Shown: positions 33,900 to 45,715 of the stretch, piece by piece
Layout of the letters: every line of letters starts with the position of its first letter
Numbering within the stretch: the stretch's first letter is position 1
Translations under genes and position numbers: made by a program
The notes under the pieces: model-generated
Seen by the model: only the letters and a program-made list of their open reading frames with translations
What the model was told of the DNA's origin: nothing
Database searches by the model: none
Source: Escallonia rubra
Lineage: Eukaryota > Streptophyta > Magnoliopsida > Escalloniales > Escalloniaceae
DNA: 64,000 bases
NCBI GenBank assembly: GCA_033065855.1
Contig: JAVXUO010002959.1
Coordinates: forward strand, 244,689-308,688
Direction of reading: 5' to 3'

Positions 33900-34385
33900 T
33901 GACGGAGATAGTGTCCCGAAGGAGTCGCCTATTTCGCAAGTCGAGGTAGCATCCCGGAGGAGCCGTCTACCTGGCGGAAGGGGAGTTAAAGAGCTCCCTG
34001 GCAGAGATAGTGTCCCGGAGGAGTCGCCTATCCCCGCGGGTGAGTCCTTGTGCCGGAGCACTCGGAGCGAGTCAAGGTAGCATCCCGGAGGAGCCGTCTA
34101 CCCGACTGGCCGAGGTAGCATCCCGGAGGAGCCGTCTACCTGGCGAAAGAGGAGTTGAAGAGCTCCCTGGCGGAGATAGTGTCCCGAAGGAGTCGCCTAT
34201 CCTTGCGGGTGAGTCCTTGTGCCGGAGCACTCAGAGCGAGTCAAGGTAGCATCCGGGAGGAGCCGTCTACCTGACTGGCCAAGGTAGCATCCCGGAGGAG
34301 CCGTCTACCTGGCGGAAGGGGAGTTGAAGAGCTCCCTGGCAGAGATAGTGTCTCGGAGGAGTCACCTATCCCCGCGGGATGATGT
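33900..34385. repeat. Tandem array, about 169-bp unit
   Basis: The phrase GAGATAGTGTCCCGGAGGAG recurs with small changes near 33905, 34008, 34174 and 34343; the last three are about 169 bp apart and the first interval is shorter. Within each unit the module GGTAGCATCCCGGAGGAGCC is itself repeated. Confidence 0.8.
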
Positions 34386-34904
34386 ACGCTCCGGAGAGTG
34401 GGTCGAAGTATGTTCCATGACCAAGGCAAGGTGCGCATGGTGTGATGAATGAGTGTGGTGCCCGGGGGCATGATGATATGATTATGGCGCATGGGCGCGA
34501 TGAAGTGAGTAAGGTGTCAGGGGCACGTCTGTGTTAGTGGCGTGGCACATGGGCGCGACGGAGTGCGTGAGGTGCCGGGGGCACGTTTGTGTCAATGATG
34601 GCGCATGGGCGCGACAAAGTGCTTATGGTGCCAGGGGCACGATAGTGTGACAGAGAGCCTGGAGGCATGGCTGTATCAGCGGCGCGGCGCACGGGCGCGG
34701 CAGAGTGTTAGAGTGTGACGCCCGGACGTCGGTGACGGGGTCACGGAGACGACATCTGGGCGACGGACGATGAGCGTCGCTGAGTTGGCGCGCGGGCGCG
34801 GGCGACAGGGTTGCGGAGTGACGTCCGGACGACGACGACGGGGGTCGCAGAGATGACGTCTGGGCGACGGGGGTCACAAAGGATGCAAGGCCTCTTGGAG
34901 AGAA

Positions 34905-35095
34905 GTTAAGGTGTTAAGGATAGAGATCAAAGGCCAAACCATAGGGGGAGGCCGAGGCCGACCCCCATAGGGGGAGGCCGAGGCCGACCCCCAAGGTGGA
35001 GGCCGAGGCCGACCCCAAGGGGAGGCCGAGGCCGACCCCAAGGGGAAGGCCAAGGCCAAGGCCGACCCCAAGGGGGAGGCCAAGGCCAACTTCCT
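34905..35095. repeat. Short GC-rich tandem array (about 20-25 bp unit)
   Basis: GGGGGAGGCCGAGGCCGACCC repeats some seven or eight times with small length changes. It lies at the U3 end of the antisense solo LTR. Confidence 0.85.
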
Positions 35096-35342
35096 TGGGC
35101 AAGTGCCATGGCGCGTCGACGGGTGATGGGCGAAGTGCGACGGTCGAAGTGTCATGACGCTTTGCGCGAAGAAGAGCTTCTTAGTGACGAAGTAACGTGA
35201 CGAAAGTGAGAAGTGCACGTGACTTGAGCGTGCATGCTTTGACCGGTTGTGAGCGTTGAAAATGTATGTTGCTTGTGCGGACGTGTCATGCAAAATGGGA
35301 CCACAGTGGGCCTTTGGGTACGACCAGAATAGGTTGGGAACA

Positions 35343-35412
35343 GAATGTTAACTGATCAAGGGGGAGTATGTTTATATAGAACTAATGTTGTCATCATCAA
35401 AAAGGGGGAGAT
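35343..35412 (+). other. S2 polypurine tracts
   Basis: AAGGGGGAGTATG at about 35360 and AAAAAGGGGGAGAT directly before the 3' LTR are the plus-strand primer region. A further GGGGGG tract lies at about 33052, left of the solo LTR. Confidence 0.8.
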
Positions 35413-36575
35413 TGTTGACTTATCGATTTTGATGATTCCAAATTTATTATCTCTAACATTAATCTGACAATATTATTAAGATAAACATTTCATAATCTAT
35501 CTTAATCAAACAAAGACAAGATCATGCCTTGGACAAAGCTTGAACTCGGACTTGGATTTGGAATTCAAAGACTTGGACTACATTGGAGATGCAAGAACCT
35601 AAAGTCTATTTTATCCATGTTAGCATTTCTAAGTCCTTCTTAAAAGATCTCACAGAAATTCTAGTAAAGAACCAAATCTGAAAGTTTCAGTCGAAAGCAA
35701 ATAGTTTGCATTCGACTCAATTGTGCACTTGTTTTGTTCTTGTGTTAAAAAGGACTTTTCAGTCGAAGCCAAAAGTTTTCAGTCGAATGAAATGGTGTTT
35801 TCAGTCGACTCAAAAAATTTTAGTCGAAGCAAAAGTTTTTAGTCAAAGCAAAAGTTTTCAGTCGAAGCACAAAAAGTTTTTAGTAAATACCATCTCTTCT
35901 CACTAAGTTTTCAGTCGACCGATTTCTCTGTGGTACTTTCAGTCGAATCAAACTTATGTTTGAGTCGAATCAATCTTCAGGCTTTCCCTTCACAACGGCT
36001 CATTTTCTTCTCTAGTATAAAAAGGGATCCTTGAGAGGATTTAATACTCTTCTCGCGAATCTTTTCCTATACTCTCTCTAACTCATTTCAAAACACTTTC
36101 TCATCTTGTTCTCTAATTCTCATCTATTCTCTGTTGAGTGAGTTCATCTTTGAGATAGTTTATTGTAAGCTTCTTGGTTTGGTTCTTGAAAGAATATAAA
36201 TCTTCCCACCTAAGAAGACTTAGTCTTAGTTTATTCATTGTAACATCTGCTCAAGAATGAGCTTGTTTGTTGTATTTAAATTGTAAATCTCTTTTCATTT
36301 GTAAACTGTTGAAAACCTTGGAAGGGTTTCGGAAATTGTACTGCGGTTTGAGCTAGCATCCGAAGCTAGCTGGTTAGTGAAAGACTTGAGTAGGTCTCCC
36401 TTGTGTGGAGTGCTCGGGAACTGGACGTAAGCTGGTGGGGCCGAACCAGTATAAATCTCTGTGTTGAATTTATCATTGTTATATCTGTCATTTCCTTATA
36501 ATCTCGTTTTTAATTTATACTCAAAGTTGTAAAACACCTCTTCACCCCCCCTTGAGATGTACTTAGGGACCTACA
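35413..36575 (+). repeat. S2 3' LTR
   Basis: Begins TGTTGACTTATCG and ends GGGACCTACA before ATTGT. It matches the 5' LTR except for scattered substitutions and missing palindrome-array units. Confidence 0.93.
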
Positions 36576-36610
36576 ATTGTTCATCGCTAAAAGTCATTTT
36601 CTTTGTAATG

Positions 36611-38789
36611 CCAGCAGTTTAGATTGTTTCCTGGTAGAGTTAATCAGAAGAGTTTGGTTATCTGACCTAAAGAAGACAAGTTGTCACCAGTGAAGTTGTT
36701 GTCAGCAGTGAGTTGCTTGTTATGTGCGACAGAAGAAGGTATCTTGCCCCTAAAGTGAATAATTAGGGTGTGTATAACTTAAACAAATATTACCTACTTA
36801 CCCTTCACAGGCTAAACTTTTAGGTGGATCAAAGGCTTCGAGATGCTCCGAGGCCCCATGCCCTATAGGCTGGACGAAGCCCACAAGAGGAACAAATAGT
36901 GTCTCACTTTAAGAGCCTGGCCCACTTAATACTTAATATTTAAACTAATTTTTTTTTTTTAAATTCTACCTTACACATAATCATTAGTTTCCGGGTCAAA
37001 AAATCTACCTAAACCTATTCATACCTAAATTCAACAAATCAACACCTTAAATAAACTTTAATGCACAAAAATAAAGTCTTATTCATGTAAAAAACCAAAA
37101 ATCATGCATAATAATCGGACATACTATATCCAATAGAGACGGTCAGAGAGTAAAATACTAAACCTCCATAAGTTTGAAACCTGCTAATCCTTTTAAAACT
37201 TAGTTTTCGTCGGTAATAATTAATGGAAAAAATCATTATAAGAATTTCTTAAATTTATTTTTTACTGTTAATACCTCCCACAAAAACAACCCCTATGAAG
37301 CAGGCATATAACATAGTTTTGCTCTATTAATTCAAATATTTTTACAATTAACGTAATCAAACAAACCTATTAATCCTTGATTTAAATTACTAGCACGCAA
37401 ACACATTAAACACGTTGACATAGAGAATTGTTCATCGCACTCTGCACTTTGCTACTTGCACATCTTCAGTGACACCTTTTTGAATTCTTTAGTGCACTTT
37501 TTTTAGTTTTTACTTTTTAGTGACGAAAATAAAATGTACGCGCTAAAAATAAATGTGATCGTCAAGTCTCTCTTGTTTCTTACAAGTCGACAAGAAAACA
37601 CTAAAGCAAAAATTCATATATAAGTTTAAAACATTGAAATTTCATAATAAATATAAACTTTCTAGTACTTTGAAGCACTAGAACCTCTACGTACAACCAT
37701 GACAGTATTTCAAGGTTGCAATTGCCTTTATTGGCGTAAACACCCGATGCATATTGAAGTAAACTATTAGCGACAATTAAAGTGATACCAAATTTATGAA
37801 CCACTCAAAATAGGCTATTCTATTTATATCATCATTCTCCTGTTTAAATTAAAAAAAAAAAAGCTACTCTACGTGCATACCCTTTCACTTCTAACTTACC
37901 TATGTATGGCGCACGTAAATTTTGAAAGAGTGCTTTAAGGAGCACAAGGACAATGCAGTATATAGTTCAACTTTTACTTATTTGTTGTGAAAATGAGGAG
38001 AATGTCATCTCAAATAGTAACATAAGTTACGAGTTAATATAAAATTGATCGATGTAGGTCAAACAATGCGAACGAAACACATGTAAGTCCAAGAAAGATT
38101 ATAATCAACTGAAAATAGAGCATATCTTACGTTCTAACTTAACAAGATATAACATGTCAATACCTAAAGGGTTGCAGCCGAAAGAACAATCTAAAGTGCA
38201 CGAAATGTTACACTTTCGGGGATCCAACAATAGAGGTACAAGAAAGTAACACTGCAGAAATTTTGATGGATCCTTTTATTAAAAAAAAAAATTATGTAAG
38301 AACAAGATTAGTTAAAAAGCAAACCTCATCCTAAAACCACCAGCCCAACCGCTTCCATCTTCCTTCACCTTTGACACTTGATTCCTTTCATTAACCGGCC
38401 AGAAGAAGCTGACCAATCGCCAGGTACCAAGATCCTATCAACGTTCACTCACAAATTGGCACTTCTGTTTGTAGCTGCAATAAACAATTTGGGGAACGAG
38501 TACTTAAAAAATTGAGGGACGAAGTTCTCCCTAACTTCAACCAGAACAAACACATACTGCAAGAGATGCAAAACTTTCAAGCCGTGTGAGAAAATATATG
38601 AACTCAAAATCACTAAACCCTGCCGCAAACGTGCTCAAACCAACCAAAGTCTAAAACCCTTCTCACCATAACCCTGCCAAACATAAAATCAGCATCCATA
38701 CACACGTCTAGCCTAGATCCACAAATCAATCATTGAGGCAGAACAAGGTACCAACTTTCCGAAGGGAAGGGGGAGGCCACCTAGGGGAG
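36611..38789. other. No gene seen
   Basis: AT-rich sequence with short open frames only and no conserved protein motif. A GC-richer patch (36830-36910, GCTTCGAGATGCTCCGAGGCC) is an imperfect inverted repeat. The start at 36611-36770 is less AT-rich and could be a gene relic, but nothing is recognisable. Confidence 0.5.
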
Positions 38790-39023
38790 AGGAATAAACT
38801 TTGGCTCCTAATGTAGTTGTAGGAATCTTCCTCTAATTCCGTGTATAGTCACAATTAACAGTCATTAAATATTTTTAGTGACTTTTCTTCTAAAACTATC
38901 AGCGATAATTATTAGCAGTATTTTTTTAGCGTCACTAAATATAGTTAGAGATGATTGATTGTGGTTATATAGATGGTAGGAGGAAGATTCCTTTAACTCG
39001 GATAGCAGCCAAAAAAATTTCCC
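38790..39023. mobile_element. MITE copy a (TTTGGCT...AGCAGCCAAA family)
   Basis: The left end (ATAAACTTTGGCTCCTA...GGAATCTTCCTC) pairs with the right end (GAGGAAGATTCC...GATAGCAGCCAAA) as an imperfect inverted repeat of about 40 bp. The middle (AGTGAC, TTAGCGTCACTAAA) also folds on itself. Copies b, c and d lie at 40583, 53060 and 63815. There is no coding capacity and the target duplication is unclear. Confidence 0.75.
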
Positions 39024-39668
39024 AGGAAAAAAGGGAAGGGATGGATAGGGTGAGAGTAACCTATCAACTACTAGATAGGAACTGAAAATTTAGGGGAGAA
39101 AAACACACCCACCACAACAACAACAACAAAACCTAGAGGAAAAAGAGATCAAAAGAGATGAAGTAGAGGGAGCGAAGGTGGCGGGGGTAGGGGGGAGCAC
39201 CACCACAAACAAAAAAAACCAATCAAACCTGATCATACAAGCTCAAATATACACTAGTCAATGGCTCCCAAGATATGGTACACCCATCATCAACCAACAG
39301 AGACGCCTTCTATCATGACACAGAAGGTGGTTCACCCTACCGTAAACATCACCCTAATATAGAAACAGGAAAAATAACCTGTCATGATTTAGAATCCATA
39401 AAAAAAGGGGAGATTCATTGAAGAATCAAGTGGATAATTTGGCCGAAAAATTACGCCGCCGCCGATGAAGGAGAAGGCAGCGGCGTCGTCAAAAGGTTGG
39501 GCAAATCCGACCATAGGACGACTAGACAATCACAAGGAATCTGGCTGGTCATCATCAGAATTTCTGCCAGCGACAAAGCCGGCATTTAATGCATCCATTA
39601 AAAAATGACAGATTCATAGAAGAATCAAGTGGATAATTTGGGCAAAAAATTACGTCACCACCTGCTAC

Positions 39669-41187
39669 TAGGACCGTAAATTAATCGAGATATTCACGAA
39701 CGGCTCGATGTTTGTTATTTCTAAAACTCGTTCATATAATAGGTGAACCGAACACGAATACAATTTTAAAGCTCGTTAATTAAACGAGCCGAGTTTGAAC
39801 ACGACGCTTTTTGTTTATTATTGTTTGCAAATGAGAGGGTTCGTTTCCTTAACATTCCAGCCCGAGTCGAGCCTTACGAACGAGCATCAATTCGATTACT
39901 TGTTAAATAATTATAATACACATAGAAAAAAATATCTAAAGATCACACGGGATCTTGTGCATCACCAAACTCTTACCCTACAAAACTCTACTCTGGCTTT
40001 TCTAGACCGCATAAAATAATCTGCTGAATTTTTTTCTCTTCTCTCATCAGACAGTCGTCTCTCTCGCTCACACAACTTATGCCTCTCTATTCGCGGTCTA
40101 CGAATCGAAATACCAGGAAGGATGATCTAATTCGCCGGATGTTCAGTGATCCATCATCACCCATTATCCGGCAAGATTCTTATTCTCGTTCATTGACAAG
40201 CTAATTAGAGCTTATTGCTCCAAATTGATTGGATCCATCCACTTTACTATGTTCTCTTCTCTTATGATCCTTCTTGTTAGCAAGTCATTCTTCTTTAATC
40301 AGTCGCAGCAACTTGTTCCCGCTGTGAGATCGGAACTAGATTGGAATTCCAATGAAACACATGCAAAAGGCAGCGTGATGACAGTTGATCTTTGGTTTAG
40401 GTACTAATTGTGGGCACGGAACCAAAATAGAGAAGTTAAGCAAATAACTGAGGCGTGCAGCGGAGGAAAATCCTCTTCCATACATCTTTTAGCTGGACTA
40501 AAAAGTTCTCGAGTTGATTATACAAGGCATCTCTTGGATAGGCATATCTTGTAAACTTTTATCTAGTGCAGACTGTAATTGTAAGAACAAACTTTGGCTC
40601 ATACCCGGGTTGTAGGAATCTTCCTCAAACCCTGTATATAGTGACAATTAATAGTCGCCAAATGTTTCTAGTGACTTTTCTTCTAACACTTTCAGCGACA
40701 ATTATCAGCAGCATTTTTTTAGCGTCATTAAATAAAAATCACTAGAAACATTTACAGACGATTGGTTGCCGCTATATATGGGGTAGGAGGAAGATTCCTC
40801 CGACAGGAGTAGCAGCCAATTTTTTTCCTTGTTGTAATTTGTAACTGGCATTATATTTGTGACCACGGTAATAAATGCATGGAAAACCCTAGTAGCGAAT
40901 GACCACATAATGTTTCTAAATGTTGTTTCCTTTGCTGAAAGCTAGTTTAGTTCGTTCGGTAGCAGTAAGTCAATAACATACACAAACGCGAGCTCAAGCT
41001 CGAATCAGATCGTGAAGCTTAAACGAACGAGCCGAGCTCAAACTTTTGATCACTTTCAAGAACCGAACACGAAGACAAAAGTATGTATGCTGCACAAACA
41101 CGAGCCGAGCGCAAACGCAACCCCAAGATAAATGAACGAGTCTAAACATGGCCGTGTTCGGCTCGAACTTGGTTATTTACAGCCCTA
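39669..41187. mobile_element. hAT-like non-autonomous element
   Basis: Left end TAGGACCGTAAATTAA and right end (reverse complement) TAGGGCTGTAAATAA form short inverted repeats, and the subterminal parts are full of GAACGAGCCGAGC-type words in both orientations, typical of plant hAT derivatives. The flanking octamers CCTGCTAC and ACTACGAC agree at five of eight positions, so the duplication is decayed or the ends are off by a base. Open frames at 39795 and 40225 are not recognisable. MITE copy b sits inside. Confidence 0.68.
40583..40828. mobile_element. MITE copy b, nested in the hAT-like element
   Basis: GAACAAACTTTGGCTCATACC...GGAATCTTCCTC on the left pairs with GAGGAAGATTCCTCC...AGTAGCAGCCAA on the right. 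It is the best-preserved complete copy of the family in the window. Confidence 0.78.
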
Positions 41188-41310
41188 ACTACGACTGAGA
41201 AGGCATTGGCAACATCAAAGGTTGCTCATATCCATCCATAGGAAGGCAGGATCGCCACAAGGAATTTGGCTGGTCGTAATCGTAATTTCCGCCGGGACAA
41301 AATTCAACTG

Positions 41311-43516
41311 AAATCGAGTTTGAGGACAACATCATGGATTTAAAAAGGAAGATCAAATTTGTAATTTTGGCTGAAAGATGAAATTTTGGCCAAACATTAT
41401 ATTTCCGAGGGAAGGATGAAATTCTGGCCAAATGAAGGTCCGGCAATGGAGGTTTTGGTAGCAAGTTGATATACTGCTGGGAAAAAATAAGAATGACTTG
41501 CTAACAATCGGCGGAGCAGGCGTTTGGTCTAATTATTTCTTTACAAATATGTTTAAAATTATGTGGTCCTTTCCAATATATTAGGGTATGTTCTATTGTG
41601 TTTATTTGCTTTGTCTCTTAAATGTACAGGGAATATGTGTTAGTCCCCTATTTATGAATTATTACAAGGTAAGTGATGTTTATTTGCTTTCTCTCACGAG
41701 AGGTTGTTAGGCGCGATGTTTATAGCCGAAAAATATCATTGCATTTCATGTCCAATAGACGTAGCTAGGTAGTTGAGTTCTATAGTAGTTGCAAAACTAT
41801 ATATTTTGTGTTTTCTAAAGGAATCTTCAAGATATTTATGGTAACTAGCCCATAAATGTGATGCAAGAAATTATGATTAAAAAAAAAAGTCAGTGGAGGC
41901 TAAATTTATAACTATTTTTCACTAGAAAAAGAAAGAATCTCATGTGACCAATGTCTTGAACTAGCCAAATAAAATGCGAAATTGGCATCACCCTAGAAAT
42001 TAATTGTTGTGTCCTCATTTTGGCCGCAACTTACGATTAAAGTGTTCTACTTTTCATATTTTGTTAACTTTTAAAGTTTGACTATCCGATGTATAGCAGG
42101 GGATTTTTATGAAAGAAGTCTTCAAGAAACTTGACATTGGATAACAATCTTAATATCCTCAAAGTAAAACTCTGAAAAAAGTCACTGTAAAAGCCCATAA
42201 ATTTCACGACAAAGTTACAAAGAACTCTCAAAGTCAATTTTAAAGATCAATGTATTGCAAGATCCACTTGAACTTCTCATCTCATGTGATACAAGAAGTT
42301 TTGACAAAGAAAGGATACGACAGAATTAACACTTTATCGTCACTTAAAGATGGAAAAGCGTCACTGATGCATCTTTCAGCAACTAATGAGTGTGAGTTTG
42401 GTTAAATAAAATCAGTTAGTCCCACTCAGAAAGAAATTGTCGTTGTGTTGTCATTTATACTCCGGCCTTCTAAATAAATAGTCTTTGCCAAATTTAATTT
42501 CTAAATTTTGACTATCGAGTGCATAGCTCTAGGTTTTAGCTAGATACGTTATCGAGGTTTTATGCTTCGTCCTACCTTAAATTTTTAAATCCCATGAAGT
42601 TGTCACCTTAGAAACAGAGGACACGAATGACTTATAACATAACCCGTGCATAGCACTAGGTTTTAGCTAGTTTATTTGATTTTGTTTTGTGTAAGGTACT
42701 TTTTTGGATAAATTGCACTCTGAGCCCCTCAAATTTGAAATTATTTAACTCACTAGCCTTCATGTGTAGGAAACTACACTGACAAGTGATACCTCTATAG
42801 TTAATTTTTGGTGGATGGTGTTAAGTTTTTTGGTGAGATAACTTAGTTACCCTCTATTAATGCATCAAAGATTTACACTCCATATTATCGAACACAACAC
42901 TATGTTTCGCTTGACATTTTAGGACTTTTGAAATGACTAATTGGTGGCCAAACTTTACATTCATGAACTTTTCTTTCTAGGCCCATATATGTGGGGGAAG
43001 GATTTAGTTTACTAGCACTACAAGTACATCATGGATCCTCTGCCCAAGGCAATCAAATGAATCTGCAAGTGGCTGAGCCTCTGCTGGGTGAGATGTCGAG
43101 TGATCGATGAACTAAATCAATGCAATAGACTACAACAGACGAATCAGCAACACCTACAGTCCACCAAACTCCCCACATCGCGCTCTTTCTAAACAAAAAC
43201 TAAGACCACCTGATAGACAAATCCACCAGCACTCACTCTCACAGGTCCCCCAACCTCACAGCCCTACATGCATCTCTCTCCAAACTTGTTTTTAGTCTTC
43301 CTAACAACCCAAGCCATGGCCATCATGAATTTTGAGTTAGCAAATTACATGCCCACATGTCTCTATCAGGTTAAACTCAGGACATCCCCTTCTTCTTCTT
43401 TTTTTTTAGGTCTACCCATATACTAGGCAAAGTTTTTAAGCAATAAGAATCGTCGTATTCTGAGTTCGCTTCCTGCTCTCTCACACCAGTCCGCTCTAAG
43501 TTTTCATGTACAGAGG
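41311..43516. other. No gene seen; short dispersed repeat
   Basis: Mostly AT-rich unique sequence. GTGCATAGC(T/A)CTAGGTTTTAGCTAG occurs at about 42520 and 42646, about 125 bp apart, and may mark ends of a small decayed element. No protein-coding signal. Confidence 0.5.
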
Positions 43517-45012
43517 TGTTAGTCTTATGATTGGATAACTTAGATTTATATCTTGTTAGGATGATAACAACACATTAATTATGCTTTAATGGTTGTTTTG
43601 AATGAATTTTTAGTAGCTATATAAACACACTCATGAATACGTGAAATAAATTCAAAGGAGCTTACAGTTATGGTGGAGATGCTGAGAAAGTCAAGTCCAT
43701 TGTCAAAGACAAAACTAAGAATACATAGGCTAACTTACTGGCAATTGTGGTTATTCTTTGATGTCATCTAAGTAGTCTTTGTTTGATTCTTGTATTGATG
43801 ATTATGGCCTAGAACGATACTAGGAGGGAGGCCTTGTGCATTCCATTAAAGTTCATTTATCTTTGACACGAGTGTGTTTTTTTTTTCTTTTTTTCTTTTT
43901 CTAAATGGTCTTCTTTGGAGATAATGTATACTTTCTCAAAGATGTTTTTGGAGCTGGTCTTTTTAAATGTTTTGATAAATCTTTTCATTAGTTTTGCCGC
44001 CTCAATTTAATCTCCTACATATAGTTCTTATGCCCAGAAAAAGTAAGGTGGCTTTCTTGAAAAAATCATTCTAATCAAATTACAGTTGACTGTAGTGGGG
44101 CAGTGTTCCTGCAAAATACGAATGCAGTCATCAGCATTGCACTACAGTCGACTTTAAGCTCCTAGATTAACGGCTAATTTTGCAAAAGTTCATGCTTAAT
44201 CTTACAATAACGACTAGATTTCAAACTCGACTTATAGAAATAATTTGGGGCTTCATTATCTTATTTGGAAACCACATTTGGAAGCCTCAATTCACTACGA
44301 AAACATCAAGACTTAATTCTCTCTCTTCGTCTCATTATATATCATCATTTAAGCAAGAAATTTTATGAGTTATTCTTTGATGGTGAGTGAAATTTTTTAA
44401 GTTTTTTCAAGTCATCAATTATCTAATCTATACATTACTTAGAGCTTTAGTCGTACACATCTTCTTCATCAAGATTGTTTCAATTCTACAAGAAATTTCG
44501 TGTAGTTAATTTGTGGCAAAGCTTGGAGTTGTTGAGCTTTGGGTTATCATAGTTTGATTTTCAATGTGTGCATAGCACCAAAGATTAGTACGGTGATTAA
44601 GTTTTGACCCAAAACAGACCATATTAGTGGATTATAAGGCTCTTTTAGCAAACTTTCTCGAATAGTTGGATGTAAGGCTTGATGGTAATTTAGGTTGAAC
44701 CACTAATATCTCATTTGTAAAGTATATTTGAACTATATCTCCTTACTTCATTGTCTTTTACTTGTTGTGACATTGTTTACATAACATATTATATTTGCAT
44801 TGTGTGGAGAACCTATTAGTTAATTTGCTCATTTGATTGATTGTTAGTATTAATTGATTGGTACATTGACCAAGTCAAATTTGTTGTTTGAGAAATTTAT
44901 TTATGATTTAGTTTTGTAATTTTCATTAATTATCACAACAACCTATCCCCCGCCCCCCGCACCACCCACCCCCACCTCCTTTCCCCCATGGTTACTTTAT
45001 TAATTGGTTTCA
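43517..45012 (+). repeat. Decayed Sirevirus solo LTR (S3-like)
   Basis: Begins TGTTAGTCTTATGATTGG and ends AATTGGTTTCA, following the S3 LTR from end to end with many substitutions. It keeps three palindrome remnants (44081, 44122, 44144) and the C-rich end at 44946-44995, but no primer site or interior follows. The flanks AGAGG and AAATG do not match, so the duplication has been lost or the LTR formed by recombination between elements. Confidence 0.78.
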
Positions 45013-45715
45013 AAATGCAACATATATAAATAGTCATATTTCCTCAACATTGTACTTATTGTCACTAAAACATACCCATGTAACTTGGTGAAGATTGTTT
45101 TCCATCACTTTGGCTGAAAACTTGCCCCTGAGTTGATCATGTGCCAGTCATGTGACAATTTAACAGTCTTATTTTTAACAATAGTTAAGAGAAGGGCCTA
45201 TTAGAGATTCGAAGGACAAGAATGATACAAGTCCTTTTTTTTTTTTTGGCAATAAGAGAGTGACATTGATAAGTAAAAGTTACACAGCCTTGCAAGTTGC
45301 CTCCCATCAGTTTTTCTATCAGTTCACGACATGTCCGTGACTCTGTATACATGACCACAAATGTCAAAACTAACAAAATACCTAATAAACTCATACACAT
45401 TACAATCAAGCTAAAATAGAGCAAATCCTACACACGACCTAAAACTGAATTCAACCGTCGATGGAGGCACTAACACATATTTTCAACTAGACAAATTTAC
45501 AATCTTCCCCTATCTCTAACCAAGACCGAACCAAACCTCAAAACCAGTAAAGGCCCTAAACCCCACACCCCACTGAAACCCCCACCCCACAGATTACCCA
45601 AAAAGACCCCAACAGTCAGACCCCTTCCCCTCTTCCCAGGGCCCAAACCCCCCCCCCCCACACAAACAGAACACCCCCTGCCTTTTTAGCCCCTACCCCT
45701 CCCTCCTTAGACACC
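45013..45715. other. No gene seen
   Basis: A T run at about 45229-45247 starts sequence reading openly on the minus strand, which could be the tail of a LINE-like insertion; nothing in the translation supports it firmly. A C-rich stretch (45540-45710) follows. Confidence 0.4.

Larger units (their letters stand above)
33154..35342 (-). mobile_element. Solo LTR of a GC-rich LTR retrotransposon, antisense in S2
   Basis: Begins TGATGCCAAGG and ends GGTTGGGAACA, flanked by GAATG at 33149-33153 and 35343-35347. At 2189 bp with TG/CA ends, no interior and a 5-bp duplication, it is a solo LTR left by recombination. It matches the LTR at 1-1166 in reverse complement; the TATA box (about 33495) reads on the minus strand. 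It holds two tandem arrays. The open frames in it are GC-rich artefacts. The superfamily cannot be assigned without the interior. Confidence 0.88.
18872..36575 (+). mobile_element. S2: Ty1-copia retrotransposon, Sirevirus type, defective host of two later insertions
   Basis: Begins TGTTGACATATCG and ends GGGACCTACA, with ATTGT duplicated at 18867-18871 and 36576-36580. Its LTRs are 18872-20113 and 35413-36575. Internal order is primer site, gag, pol, palindrome array, envelope-like ORF and purine tracts. S3 (24493-29932) interrupts pol and an antisense solo LTR (33154-35342) interrupts the 3' untranslated part. Removing both restores collinearity. It belongs to a different Sirevirus-type family from S1/S3, with different LTR sequence and palindrome arms. 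All ORFs are broken. Confidence 0.93.
12475..36610 (+). mobile_element. CACTA (En/Spm) transposon, degenerate, split by S2
   Basis: The left end is CACTACAACAACAAC at 12475. The right end, TTTTCTTTGTAATG at 36597-36610, is a decayed form of the expected TTTTCTTGTAGTG. The flanking triplets are CTA (12472) and CCA (36611), an imperfect 3-bp duplication. Subterminal regions carry many TTTAGCGACGGA/TCGCTAAAAG units in both orientations, typical of CACTA ends. Coding relics inside match the transposase-associated, DUF4216-like and Transposase_24-like domains; the catalytic transposase core was not found. S2 inserted only about 35 bp from the right end. Confidence 0.8.
39411..41310. repeat. Tandem duplication of about 195 bp, second copy split by a hAT-like element
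   Basis: AGATTCATTGAAGAATCAAG at about 39411 recurs at about 39605 with the downstream GTGGATAATTTGG. The rest of the unit (AAGGCAGCGGCG..., CACAAGGAATCTGGCTGGTC at about 39530) resembles sequence after 41187 (GAAGGCATTGGC..., CACAAGGAATTTGGCTGGTC at about 41255). The second copy was therefore interrupted by the insertion at 39669-41187. Confidence 0.7.

Noticed and set aside
34623-35293. Several minus-strand frames rich in Pro, Gly and Leu
   Set aside because: They come from GC-rich tandem repeats of the solo LTR and have no conserved motif.
39795-40407. Two frames inside the hAT-like element as remnants of a transposase
   Set aside because: Neither shows the hAT dimerisation or zinc-finger motifs; I could not support a coding call.
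45185-45424. Hydrophobic minus-strand frame, possibly a membrane protein or LINE tail
   Set aside because: No conserved motif, one isolated frame, and the T run alone is weak support.
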